The position numbers were made by a program, and so were the translations under genes. Positions 49,359 to 61,332 of a DNA stretch of 64,000 bases are shown piece after piece (positions within the stretch are counted from its first letter, which is position 1; each line of letters begins with the position of its first letter). Source of the DNA: Ophiosphaerella korrae (taxonomy: Eukaryota; Ascomycota; Dothideomycetes; Pleosporales; Phaeosphaeriaceae); the NCBI GenBank assembly GCA_028456385.1, contig JALNQF010000125.1, forward strand, positions 62,001 through 126,000, read 5' to 3'. Below the pieces are notes generated by a model that ran no database searches, was not told the DNA's origin, and was given only the letters and a program-made list of their open reading frames with translations.

Positions 49359-50471
49359 GCCTCAATCTTCAGGTCGCTTCCTAGGTCAGTAGACTGCGAA
49401 GGATTTTTTATTGCAAAATCCGATAGGCCTTTGGACTTCTCTCAGCTTCTAGCTTCGTAGCGCTGTCCACATTGCAGCGGCAAAGGCAGCTGGACAAGGT
49501 ATATCAACGCCGACTGAAATTACCTGCCGGATGTGGCGCGAAGCAAACCCGGGAACCTGATTCCTTAGGAAGGTTACCGACTGAATCTATATGAGGCCCA
49601 ATATATCCACAGCACCTCCAGGTAGAGCGGCCACTATCATGACGTCCTGTTGCATTACTTCAATTTTTCATTGCATTATCGCCTCCGCGGATGCTATCTC
49701 CAGTCATGTACTAAAGCCAACGATATTTTGCCCATCACAATGTAAAATCACATTTCGTGGGAGCGATGTTCTGGGTTTCACGATGTTCCGAACTTGTTGT
49801 GATAGTGGGTCGGCTATAGTGCTAGGATGCAAGATGATTCGTCCAACTACAAGGAAAACTACAAGCCCCACTTTCACATCCTAGCCACCTTCGTTCGCGG
49901 CTTTGCTTTCGTGTCCTAGGTTCTCATGTAGTAGCCTCCAGGTTTGAGGGGCGGCGAACATCCAGAACGCATTCGCTTGCTCGCTCGACGTACCACGAGG
50001 CAGCATGACAGCAAAAATCATATATATTCTTTCATTCGACTAGCTAGCATGTATCCGAAGCAACGCTATGTAACAACACCCAGTCTGAGCATAAGTGCCG
50101 TGCCTGAAACGGGAAAACCTGGGGCATGCATGACAACTCACATCGAATAGTAGAGCTGCAAGTAAATGACCACGTGAGATAGCCCATTAGCTAAGAAAGC
50201 TTAACCGTAAAATTGTAATCTATCTAAGTGAAGATGGCGACTCGTCACACACTCTACCTCAATGCGATGATTGGAAATGACGATCTCGTGGTTGTGCGGG
50301 CCGGGTGGAGACAAGTCGCTGTTAGATTGAATGCCTAGGATCAGTTATGCAGAAGATGAGAATATAAGCCAGGTCAAATCGTCTGAATTGAAGATTTCAG
50401 TATCACGACACACTCATTTCAACAATCGCTTTGCTACTCTTCAATTCTCACAATCCGAACTACTCGTTACC
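49359..50471. other. intergenic, no gene seen
   Basis: Upstream flank of the AA9 gene. Fragments on the minus strand (near 49590-49880) are open for tens of codons but match nothing I know and contain stops. Confidence 0.5.
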
Positions 50472-51264
50472 ATGAGGTCCGCTCTCGTGGTTCTTGCCGC
50501 TGTGGCTTCTGTCTCTGCCCACTCAACATGGCAGCAACTCTGGGTAGGAAGTGAAGACAAGGGCACTACTTGTGCACGAACAGTCAAGGACAACAGCCCT
50601 ATTGCTAGCATTTCATCATCTGATATGTTCTGTGGCCGCGGACCAGCTGCGTCATCAGGTGTTTGCGAGGTTGCTGGTAAGTATCATATTCATCCCTGAT
50701 TTAAGCTGAATTGTGATTGACGGCAGCCAGCTGGATCTAGCTTGACCGTGGAGATGCACGCACAACACAATGACAGGGTTTGCAGCAAGCCAGCTATTGG
50801 TGGCAACCATTATGGCCCTGTTCTTGTTTATATGGCCAAGGTCTCAGACGCCAAAACAGCGACTTCAGGTACGACTCTACAACTGTTGATCCGTAGAATG
50901 TTCTAACCTAGATCCAGGATCATTTTTCAAGGTAGCAGAAGACGGTTACTCTGGCACCACCGCTTCCTGGGGTACTGAGATCCTCAACGCCAACTGCGGC
51001 AAGCGCGCATTCACAGTCCCGAAATCCATCGCTTCAGGCGACTACCTTGTTCGCGCTGAAGCTATCGCTCTCCACGCTGGAGCTGGCAACCAGCAACCGT
51101 ATGTTTCGTGCTTCCAGGTCAAGGTTACTGGCGGTGGCAGTGCCAACCCAGCTGGTGTTTCGTTCCCCGGTGGATACAAGGCCAACGAGGCCATCTTCAG
51201 CAAGAACATCTATGACTCAAGCTTCAAGTATGCCAGCCCTGGCCCAGCCGTCTACACTGGTTAA
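50472..51264 (+). CDS. secreted lytic polysaccharide monooxygenase, AA9
   Basis: AA9 enzymes (formerly GH61) oxidatively cleave cellulose or related glucans with a copper centre. The exons are 50472-50676, 50731-50868 and 50918-51264 (introns 54 and 49 bp), giving 229 residues. A 16-residue signal peptide (MRSALVVLAAVASVSA) exposes His17 as the mature N-terminus, the first copper ligand. The second His is in GGNHYGPVLVYMA (about 95), and the axial tyrosine is in QQPYVSCFQVKVTGGG. The first intron acceptor is GCCAG at 50730, not the upstream GGCAG, because only it keeps the frame (AAGSSLTVEMHAQ). No cellulose-binding module follows. All active-site residues are present and the gene is intact. 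Confidence 0.93.
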
Positions 51265-51497
51265 ATGGGTATCCGCTGAGTGAGATCACTTTTGCGCCTG
51301 TGGTTGCGTTTGCACCTGGCATAAAGCAAAGTAAATCACTACACAACAGCCTTCTATGTAAATATTTAAACTTCACAAATAGAAATGACAAGTATATATA
51401 TCGATATATTTCAACAAAATACTTCCCAATATCCTCGTGTAAATCTAGTTTATAGCTAATCTAGAGTTGCACCTAGTTGGAAATCGAGCATTTTAGA

Positions 51498-52866
51498 CTA
51501 TGCTTTCGGCGTCTTCGCATTCTTCTGGACCACTTTCTTCTCCTTTGTCTCTTTTGCCTCCATCTTCTTTCGCTCCAATCCCCCAATACCCATGAGTTTT
51601 CTAAATTCCTCCCACTCCGAATATCCCACAATACCTCCACTAGCCTCCTTATGGCCTCTTGCAAAGCTGTCTCCCAGCCTCTCCCTCAATTCCGTATCCT
51701 CTGATACTATATTTTTCAACTTCTTGATGATATCAACATTTTCCGCTCCATCCCTTGCTTTCGCGACTCGCGCAACCCGACAACTAAAATTAACAAGACC
51801 AGGAAGGTATCTTTCATTCACGCACATTACGATCTCTAGTTTCGATGATTTGAGATATCCGGCCCACCTAGTTGCGATTACGGAGTGAATCTGTGCAGAT
51901 GAAGAGATAGTCAAAAGGGCAATTGTGCCATCGGCTGAGAACTTTGGCGCCGTGCGTGCGCAACGTTCTGTCTCTTTCCTGACTTCCGTACTCGCTTCTA
52001 ATAACTTCTCACTCTATACTATTGAGGCTGGCGAGGAGGCAGCAATCACGGCGTCCCACGCGTCCTGCACATTGTAAGCTGCAGACCGACATGGCGCATT
52101 GACTAGTGCAACGGCGTCGTTTATGGATTTCTTGGAGTGTGTTTTGAAGGTAGATGTCATATCTGGGAACGGGGGCTACCGTTTTAGCGTGGTGCCTAGG
52201 TCGCCATGTGAGCCTAGTGCACAGAGCCAGGATATTTTGGAGTCGAGGTCGGGGTGAAGGGGGTGGCAGATGTGCCATGTTAGTAGTGCACTAGCTACGG
52301 GTGGACAGTCATGTGCGGTGACATATTCTGCACCGCCGGGAAATCCGCCTTGTTCAGCGAAGTGATGATCGATAATCAAGCAAGTGTGCGGCGGCGTAGT
52401 GAGTGGTGGGGTTCTTCGACTTCCTTGGTCTAGGACGAAAATGTAGGATGGTGAAATTGCGTCAATGGCGTTTGTGGTAGACTTACCGTGGATATTAGAA
52501 CCTTTAGGGGGGAAGTAGATTGATATCAATGAAGGGGATATCCCAAGAGCGACAAGAGTGTGGTGTAAAATTCCACCCGAGGATAGTCCATCTGCATCTT
52601 TGTCAGGGAGCATGAGCGTGCACTTCTGCGCGTGAGCACTAATTGAGATAAGTACATCTCTACAATACAGTCAATTTATCACGTTACCATTCTTTGGTCA
52701 TCGTCCTGGCGCGTTCGATTTGCTCTCTCCGCGCCGGCCAAATGTTATCTCCAGATTCATCTTGTTTGGATGGAGTGAGATGATATTCTGGGACAACCAT
52801 TTTGGCTTTCTTCAACTTCAGGGGCGAGACTAGCTTTTCCGTTTTCCGCTTCAAAGGGCTCATCAT
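51498..52866 (-). pseudogene. DHH-family phosphoesterase-like gene with two in-frame TAG codons
   Basis: The DHH superfamily contains phosphodiesterases and RecJ-like exonucleases. Exon 1 is 52866-52688 and exon 2 starts at 52638 (intron 49 bp). Motifs are clear: LPDKDADGLSSGGIL, IFVLDQGS, and LIIDHHFAEQGG with the DHH signature. The same frame continues to 51498 for a total of 440 codons, ending in a Lys-rich tail, but is broken by TAG at 52178-52176 (before PPFPDMTSTFKTHSKK) and by TAG at 52016-52014 (before SEKLLEAS). The conserved residues after each stop show that the downstream part was coding until recently. The second stop would arise from CAG by one C-to-T change. No intron removes both stops. 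Pseudogene, or a case of UAG readthrough. Confidence 0.75.
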
Positions 52867-54399
52867 TGTAGTGACGAGGTGAAAACGACGGTGACAAGTT
52901 GTTAAATTTGACGTATGTAGCCGCTGTGGTAAAAATATCCTATTTGTTAGATTGAATATCCCACGTGCGGTGATATTCATGACCAATTTCCTACTACTGT
53001 GAAGGAATATCAAACATTAAAGAGGTATAGGATGTGACGTTATGTGTTGCAGTCCCACGATCAAATCGATGACGTCGTATAACGCTAATACAACCTGGTC
53101 AGCGCCACGAGAATTTTCCTCTTATTCCACAGTACCTCTACATTATTAAATGTCCAATTAAAATACCCTAAACATACAACATCAAAGAATGCGCCAAGTG
53201 TCGACTTTGCCTCACCAAACGTAAGGCAGATCTAGTGAGGTACGCTCAGCCGAGCTAACACGAGAACGTTCGACTTCCTCCATCACAACCTCCCGACCCG
53301 CACTGAGTTTAGTTTTAACCACCTTGAAGTTTGGCGGTGAAGGCCTCCAGAATAAGTCTTGTAAACATCGCATCGTCAAGAAAAATATATCAGTCAGCCA
53401 CTACTGCCCAATCTATAGATTGAATAAATTGCTTCGGCCTACTACCCAAGATTCTTTAGACTCCGGAAACAAAATCAAGTCGATGTCAGATTGGCCACCT
53501 GCAATTATAATCGTTTAACGAGTAGACTCCCTGGCTTCATTGATGGAAACGCCTTTGCTTTTAATGGAAACTTGATAAAGTAAGCTTTTGAAGAAGTATA
53601 GCATCACTATATTTGATTACTGCTCTGTTGTAGATATCTTACAGGCTCATGCCTTTATGCCAACGCCGTATAGGCAATCGTTGATCGAAAGCGATATGAT
53701 CGCACAGAAGAAATCGAGGATTTCTGCGTGCGGCGTATAAACACGTCACATAACAATTGATATGCGACGCTAGTAAACTCTAAACACAAGCCATTTAGGC
53801 CCGAATTCGCACCAGATTGTATCTCGTATATCGTGTTGTCTGAGATAAGCGATCTTCATCTGCAATGGTCTTAGGAATGATTGGCTGTTGCTCGCTAGAT
53901 CGTTACAGAAGCTGAATGCCCAGATGTCTTGGCCTTAAAGGAACGGACATATGATTAGTTGTTGTGTGATGAAACCTATGCTAAGCTTTCTGCAGGCGAA
54001 TTTCGTTGTCAGCCGCACGCAACTGCACAGTATTCACGATAACATTTCCCCCTCTGAATCAATAAGGGGAATCTCAAATTCCTACAAAATGGCATGATAG
54101 AGTTGTAATTTCTTTCTTCTTTTTTTTTCATTTCTTAGTTCTATGGTGCATGATGTGAATGGAGGTTGGATGAATATTCAAAATGTAGAACATCCCGAGG
54201 TCAGGAAAGAAACCACGTTCGTGACACTTCTCAGTCTTAGATAAACAGTTCAAAGACATGCGGCTGAATGCCCCTGACCACTTACTCTTGGCGGTACACT
54301 CTATTTACATGATAATAAAATGCTGCTGTTGAGTTTGAATGCAGTTTCCCTTCAATTTCAAGTGTGACTCTTTTTGACTAGAAGACTCAAATACCGAAT
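52867..54399. other. intergenic, AT-rich, no gene seen
   Basis: About 1.5 kb with no recognisable gene on either strand. Reading frames up to 64 codons are random-looking. Confidence 0.5.
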
Positions 54400-55371
54400 A
54401 TGAGACGAGGACCACTCACCACTATTCTGGCATACGCCACCACGGCTACTTACGCAGACTTTGTTAGCGAAAATGTAACCGCAAACTCGATCTCCTATGG
54501 AACTGCATGTGGATATGAGTGGACACTTTCACCAGAGTTTGAACGCAAAATTCAATATACCGCAGCATACGATGGACAATACTACAGTAGATCACCCGAG
54601 TTCATGAATGTACGAATGTGCGGGCCAGGGATGGATCCAAGGGCAAACAAGAAACCGGATTGGCAGAATTACGACGACAACTTCGCCCTAAAAGATGCGT
54701 ACTACAACGGTACCGCATCCTTATCCGCGCGTCGTACCGGAGCGAACATCGCATGCGAACATACTTGATTCCCGCAGACCAGAGCAAGTCTGGCTATTGG
54801 GGATATGTCACCCTGCCTTTAGACCCCAGGGGCAGCCGCCCAGAGTGGGACAAGAACCCATTCTATTTCCAATTCAGCTCAGGAAACGCGATTAGTTCGG
54901 ACGACTACGATCGATACTGGAGAGTCGACTTCAAATCCTCTACCAGCCAGTTCCTGTGGAGTTCAAGTCTGGACACTCAACTCTACCAAGGCAGGAGATG
55001 GCTTCGACATTTCCGGCCGCTATACGACTAAGAAGATGAATTCAGTGAATAGTCTTCTCTACACGAGTGCAAAGTGCGTTTCCACCAGGGCCCCATTCAT
55101 CGGTGCGAAATGGAACATCGTGATGACGGACCACATCTCCCCGCAGTCGGCGAATTTGAAAATTGTAATGGATCTTGGCATGGACGACACTATTACTCTG
55201 GAGTTTTTTGGGACGATGTGGACTGCAGGACCAAAGGTTGTAGTGACTGGATCGCAGATTACGACTGAGGGTATGTTGAAGGGCAGCACGAGTACCGCGA
55301 CTGTTAGAATGTTGAGGCCCGTGGGCGCCAGTGTTGTTAGCTTGTTTACTTTTTTGATGTGGGTGCTATGA
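54400..55371 (+). pseudogene. secreted protein of unknown family, probably frameshifted
   Basis: I do not recognise the family. The 5' frame (54400-54768) begins with a hydrophobic N-terminus (MRRGPLTTILAYATTATYADF), then a Tyr/Asn-rich stretch (YEWTLSPEFERKIQYTAAYD). A second frame carries RTYLIPADQSKSGYWGYVTL and FYFQFSSGNAISSDDYDRYW; a third carries VQVWTLNSTKAGDGFDISGR and runs to a hydrophobic C-terminus (GASVVSLFTFLMWVL) like a GPI-anchor signal. An intron (donor near 54709, acceptor CCCGCAG near 54779) could join the first two frames, but I found none for the change near 54945. So this is either a gene with one frameshift or an unusual splice pattern. A secreted, GPI-anchored ancestor is inferred. 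Confidence 0.5.
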
Positions 55372-57879
55372 TGAACACGTGCAGCGGCTGGGATTGGGAT
55401 GAGAATGTTGGATCATATCCGGCTTGCATCGAGGCTACCTCTGGATCATTGATGTTTTCGTTCATCTATTAGCATGGTGTGGACTTTGTAGATAGGACCA
55501 CGGCTGCTGGATAAGCCTTGGCTTCTTCATATAATAGATCACGAAATCATGAAGGATCTAACCTCATACCTAGGTAGCATTTTTCTTTGTGTCCACAGCT
55601 TTTGTTTTAAGGGGTGCGTCCTAGAAAAGATTGTCTCGCCTCAGTGTCGTGTCTATGATATAATCTTTGAATAAAAAAAGGTACGGCAGAGTTTCCTCTA
55701 CAAAAATAAATCCTCATAATGGCTTCATTAGAGCGAACGACTTGGAACCACCACGGATGACAATTCGTCTGCTCACGTCATGATCCAGCCCATTGGCCGT
55801 CCGTTATGGAGTAATTATACAAGCCATACATTGGTGTGGATCAAATTTGGTCAAGAGGAAGTATTGAACCCATAGCGTATACATTCGAGTCCAATAGAAC
55901 GTTCAGGCCAGTGTTTCAGATGGTGAGTGTAAACTTCAAGTGGTTAGGTAAGTTGATAGATAAGAGAACTTTGCATGTGACTCTGAAGGAAACTGGAATT
56001 GACTAGAGGATGATTAGGTTGAAGATAGGACGCGTATTCGACGACTGAATATATGCATAGGCAACGTAATAAGAATTGAACATGTGGTAGAGAAGACGAC
56101 TGCGAAAAGGAAGCATCTACTAGCGTATGGATTATCCATAGGATAATGCTTGAACAGATTACAAGTATCAATTGCACTGCAGGTGAAGAAAGATAACAAG
56201 CACCTACCTACTAGCTAGCAGTCATGTTACACAACTGACACCATATCACTACAAACCGACCTTTGAGGCTGACGTTGCAGCCGAATTCCTCCGGAATCGA
56301 TGACCACATTCAAACAAAATGACACCGACAGCGGCTAATCCTCGCAACCCATCCACCAGATCCCCAGCATCCTATGCACAGTCAACCGCCCCAAGTGACC
56401 GTGGAGCAATCACACACGCCCGTCCTCATTCCCATGTCATTCCCGGCGCAGACAACGGGCGATCAAACGTCAGCAACCTGCACCCATCCCTCCGGGCACC
56501 CACCCCCAACCATCAAAACAAAGAAAAAAAAGCACCCCGGCATCGCCTAACTTTCTCTACATATGATTTACGAAACATATCGCCCGTTCCCAACGAAACA
56601 TGCAGCCCGTCGCTTAATCTCCGTTTCGCTTCAATGCTAATATGCAGATCATGTCCAGGGCAGATGTGACACGTGCGCAGTCAGCCTTTGTTCAGCGAAT
56701 GACTTTGGGACGGGCGTGCGCTAGGGCTAAGTCAGACAGCTTTTTATTGCCTAGCCGCACCAAGCCGCCGAAGCAGACAAAAAAAAAAAAAACGGCCCTG
56801 AAGCGCAGGCTAGTGATCAGCTGTCTCGCCAGCCTGGCATGCATGTGAACAATCAAAAAGAACCATGTCTTGAGATATGTCATGCTTGTGCACAATAGGC
56901 AATCTCACGCGGAACCGGGAGCCGGTCACAGATGCCGACTAATTCAATTCCCAATAAACGAAATAAGCCCTTGAACTCGGATCTGCGCAACGTTGCGCGC
57001 AGATGTGGAAATAACAAGGTAACCCTCTCTTCCCCCCTCTCCGCCCCCCCCCCCCTTACCCCACACCTACCCCCCTTCCCATTTTGCAGCCGCGAGAAGC
57101 GTTTGTTAGGCCAATCCAATAACTGTGCAATTCCACAACCCGAACCAAAAAAAAAGGAAAAAGAAAAAGAAAAAAAGCTAGGGCCCCAGTCGGATTATGT
57201 GTAACTGACCCAGATGGGCTAGCTAGGTACAACATTTTGCGCCCTCCTTCCAACCATGTCCGCTAGCCAATCATGCGGTTGGCGCCTTACCTTAAACCCT
57301 CCAACCCTAGAAACAACAATCGTGGGTTTGGGACGCTGCATGTGCCCCGCCCCAAGGGCGCGCTGTTTTCCGACCATGTCTTGCTTGACCCGCTTGCGCG
57401 TATCATTTACGTCGAGTGCGAGGACGGTATGCGGGCTTGCGATTGGCGTGGCTAATGCAGTCCCCGCGCGCAAAGCTGCGAGATAGGGTGAAATGGGGAT
57501 GCATCGACGGATGCGCTATTGTCGGGCGGATTACGGGGGGATTTGCGGTGACGATGCAGCCGATGGGTGAGACTAGATTCAGCCTCATTTAGCGAGATAG
57601 AGGGAAGAATTAGCGAGGGCGAATGGATGACGAGAGATGCCGGGATGAATGAAGGGAAATGAGACAAATAGAGGTAATGGAAGGTCACGGAAAAACAGGC
57701 ATATGGTTCAGTTGCAATATGAAATTTTATGTTTCTTGGTATACATGAAGACTAGCAAAGACAGCGATTAGAAATTAGCCTTTCGCAATGGCGAGAGGCG
57801 GAATGGGCTCGCGACACCCTATACCGTCACACATATCCAACTACACATCGCTTTCGTGCGTTTCTATAATAATACACAT
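55372..57879. other. intergenic with homopolymer runs
   Basis: About 2.5 kb without a recognisable gene. There is a 13-base C-run near 57045-57056, an A-run near 56777-56792 and an AAAG-rich run near 57149-57176. The right end is the 3' flank of the H+-ATPase gene. Confidence 0.5.
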
Positions 57880-59071
57880 TTAATCTTCATCCTCTTCCAC
57901 AACGGCACGAGGAGCAAGGACGTAGCGCTTAGTGCCTGTCTTGTCCTCTCCGTACTCGAGAGACAGCTTGCTGAGAGCAGCAATCATGTTCTCGATAGCA
58001 GGGTTCTTCCTCTGGCGGTCCTTGCGGCCAAGGGTATCGAGCCATGGAATTTGGTTGAGTCCGTAGTAGACAATGGCAATGATAATAGTAACACCAATGG
58101 AGTAACCCCAGATGAGGACAACAGTGACAATGTCAACCCAGCCGTTCTCGCGGAACTTGTTGTTCAGAGTAGGGGGGTCGGTCTGATAATTAGTTCCAGA
58201 CATCCATCCAAAGACTGTGAAGATAGTAGCGAGGGCATCGACACCCAAGATAGCGATGATAAGCTGGAATGAGGGGAAGGTTTTGCCACCACGGGTAACG
58301 AAGATCAGCCAGTTCTCGGTGAGAGCGACCTCGAGGAACAGAATAGGCTGAATGGCACCGAAGTTCTGGATGATACCACCGCTTTGGATGAAGAGAGTAC
58401 CACGGAGGATCCAGGTAGCCAGGGCAAGCAAAAGACCAAGAATGATGGAGATGAACCAGATCTTGGGCAATTGCCACTCGACTGGACGGGGCTCAGAGTG
58501 GGCGTTGTCGTAGGCAACAGCGACGGTAGCCAAATCGGCGAAGAGGGCAAGGAAGACGATAAGCTCAGCACGGATGGTCTCGTTGAGGATGATCATCGAG
58601 GTGACAAGGTAGACCTCCAAATGCAAGCAAAGAGCGATACGGTACTGGATATAGGCCTTCATACGCTGGAAAATTTGGCGAGCAGTCTTGATAGCCAAAA
58701 CAATGGTAGAGAGACCAGGGGCAAGGAAGACGATATCAGCGGCGGCTTGAGCGGCCTCGGTGGAACCCTCGACAGCAATACCACAGTCAGACTTCTTAAG
58801 CGAAGGGGCGTCGTTGACACCGTCTCCAGTCATAGCAGTCAAATGACCACGCTGTTGCAACATCTCAACAACCTGATATTTGTGTTCGGGGAAGACTTCG
58901 GCGAAACCATCGGCGCGCTCGACGAGATCGTGCTGGGTGGTACCGGTGAGACCGCCGTGGATGAGCTTGGTAGAGTTGTAGACCTTGGTACCGAGAGCAA
59001 GCATCTTGCAGGTCTCCTTGGCGATGGCAATAGCGTCACCACTAATAACTCGTTAGCTACTGATAGAATAA

Positions 59072-59106
<35 letters not shown>

Positions 59107-61332
59107 AGGGAACACTCACGTCAACATCTTGACTGGGACACCGAGCTGCTGAGCCTCAACAATGGTCTGAGCGGTATCCTCACGGGGAGGGTCAAACATG
59201 GACATGAGACCGAGGAGAATCCAATCACCGTCGTTCTTCTGGTAAGCGACACCGAGGGAACGGAAACCACGACGAGCGAACTCAGCAGCCTTCTCCTTGT
59301 AGAGACGGGCAGTTTCCTCATCACAGTTGGCGAGGTTGACAATGGCCTTGGGGGCACCCTTGGCGCAGATGTACTTGTCACCACCCATGTGGCAGACAGC
59401 GGTGATACGCTTGGAGACGGGGTCGAAGGGGGTGAACTTCTCGGTCTTCCAGCCCATGTTGAGGATCTCACGGGCCTTGGGGTAACGACGGATGGTCAAG
59501 ATGGTAACCTTGTCAATGGGATCGAGGGACTTGAGGTTGTGAGAAGAGGCGAGAGCAGCGACAGCCATCATCCAGTTGACATCCTGACCCTCAGCGACGT
59601 AAGGCTCGCGGAGAGACAGCTGGTTGGCAGTGAGAGTACCGGTCTTGTCGGAGCAGAGAACGTCGACACCAGCAAGGGACTCGATAGCAGTAAGCTTCTG
59701 GACGATAGCCTTCTGTTCAGCGAGGTAGGCAGCACCGACGGCGAGAGTGGTGGTGGTGACAACAGGAAGACCGACCGGGACACCGACAATGAAGAGGATC
59801 AAAGCGTAGTGAAGAAGAGTAACAGACTTGTCAGTTCCCTCACGGTGAGTGGCGATGGGAACGTGACGGAAGAAACCACCAATCCAGGCGACGAGGATGA
59901 AGAACATGACCAAGACGAGAAGCGCCGTACCAATGGAGTTCATGATAGCCTTGAAATGACCCTGGTCCTGAGCGCCCTGAACGAGAGAAGCGGTGCGACC
60001 GACGAAAGAGTGCTTGGCAGTAGCGATGACAATACCATAGGCCTTGCCACGCTTGCAGCCAGTGGTGTAGTATGCAATTTCGCCCATGTACTTCTCGACA
60101 GCAAGGGATTCACCGGTGATGGAAGACTGATCGCAGGCAACAAGGGAGTGGCCCTGAGTGATGGGGTTCTCCTCGTCGAACTTCTCCTCATCGACATCGT
60201 CCTTCTCGTCCTCTGGGTCGCCGTCATGGAACTTGTCCTCTTCCTTGAGCTTCATGTACAATTCAAAGTCTTCAGGGTGGTCATAGTCGCAGATGAGGCG
60301 GACATCACCAGGAACGGTGTTGCCCTCCTCGACAACGACAATGTCACCAGGAACGAGCTCGCGAGCAAGAATAGTCTGTTGCTGGTTGTCACGGACGACA
60401 ATTGCCTTCATGGCAATGTCACCCTTGAGGGAGGCGACGACATCAGCAGCCTGCTTCTCTTGGTACCAACCGACGAGAGCGTTGAGCAACAGAATACCGC
60501 AAATAACACCGAAATCAATCCAATCCTGGAGACCAGCAGCAAGAAGAGCAGCGAGCTCCATGACTAGTGGGCGTTAGTGGCGCGCTTGTGAAATTGGGTG
60601 CAGGGATGGCCTACCATAGAGAATGGGACCAGTGAAGTAGCCGAGGAACTGCTTGAGGAGATTCGTCTTCTCGGACGAGATCTCATTGTAGCCATAGCGC
60701 TTGCGACGAGTTTCCACGTCGTGGGCAGTAAGACCGGAGCGCAGCTGAGTGTTGATGACTGCGAGAATAGTTAGTATGGAGGGTGTTTTTTATTGCGTGC
60801 AAGGGTGGTGACGGCCATCTCGCATGCTGCACGACGGGCTGTAGTTTGGTGGGGACGCTTGTTGCTAGTGTGCAGGGTAGGTCGCCTCTGATTGGCTCGA
60901 CCTCGGCTGCAGCTTTTCGGTCGGGAGCTCATAGCTTGTTTGCGGACAGCTTGAGCTCGGACGCGCCAGCCAGAGCAGCTGCCCTGCGAGAGGGCGTCGA
61001 GTACAACAAAGCGTAGATGACGTTGGAGGTGCAGTGCAGTGCAGAATTGGACGTGGGGAGGTGGGATACGTACGTTCGTCGGGCACATGGCCGGCATCGT
61101 CGATGGGGGTGGCAGCGGTGGGCGAGCCTGATTTCCAGAACTGCCACCAGGCCTTCTTCTTGGTGACCTTCTCGGCGTGCGGGTTGGTGCGAGTGTCGCG
61201 ATAGAAGAGAATGTACTTCTGGAGCGCGGTGTACTCGTCCATGCCCTCGAACTCGGTCATGCTGACGATGGACTTTTGCCGCTCAGCAGCAGAGCTGGCA
61301 CGAGGCCGCTCGACATCGTCGGTGGGAGCCAT
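57880..61332 (-). CDS. pma1: plasma-membrane H+-transporting P-type ATPase
   Basis: This pump exports protons and powers nutrient uptake and pH control at the fungal plasma membrane. The exons are 61332-61074, 60758-60615, 60563-59120 and 59041-57880, giving 1002 residues. Motifs: SITGES (about 282-287, actuator), CSDKTGTLT (about 438-446, with the phosphorylated Asp at about 440), TGDGVNDAP (about 687-695, hinge). Ten membrane helices are consistent with the hydrophobic segments. An acidic insertion (GDPEDEKDDVDEEKFDEEN) precedes TGES, marking the longer subfamily known from filamentous ascomycetes; so the name PMA1 is by function, and a second PMA gene may exist. The third intron carries a TAG/CTA microsatellite (59071-59105). 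Antisense frames of up to 727 codons reflect strong codon bias, not a gene. Confidence 0.96.
59071..59105. repeat. TAG/CTA trinucleotide microsatellite in an intron
   Basis: About eleven TAG units (TAC/CTA on the gene strand) lie inside the third intron of the H+-ATPase gene. Length changes here would alter intron size but not the protein. Confidence 0.85.

Noticed and set aside
58384..60567. A 727-codon open frame antisense to the H+-ATPase
   Set aside because: It is a by-product of the strongly biased codon use of the ATPase; its translation has no recognisable domain, while the opposite strand has every P-type ATPase motif.
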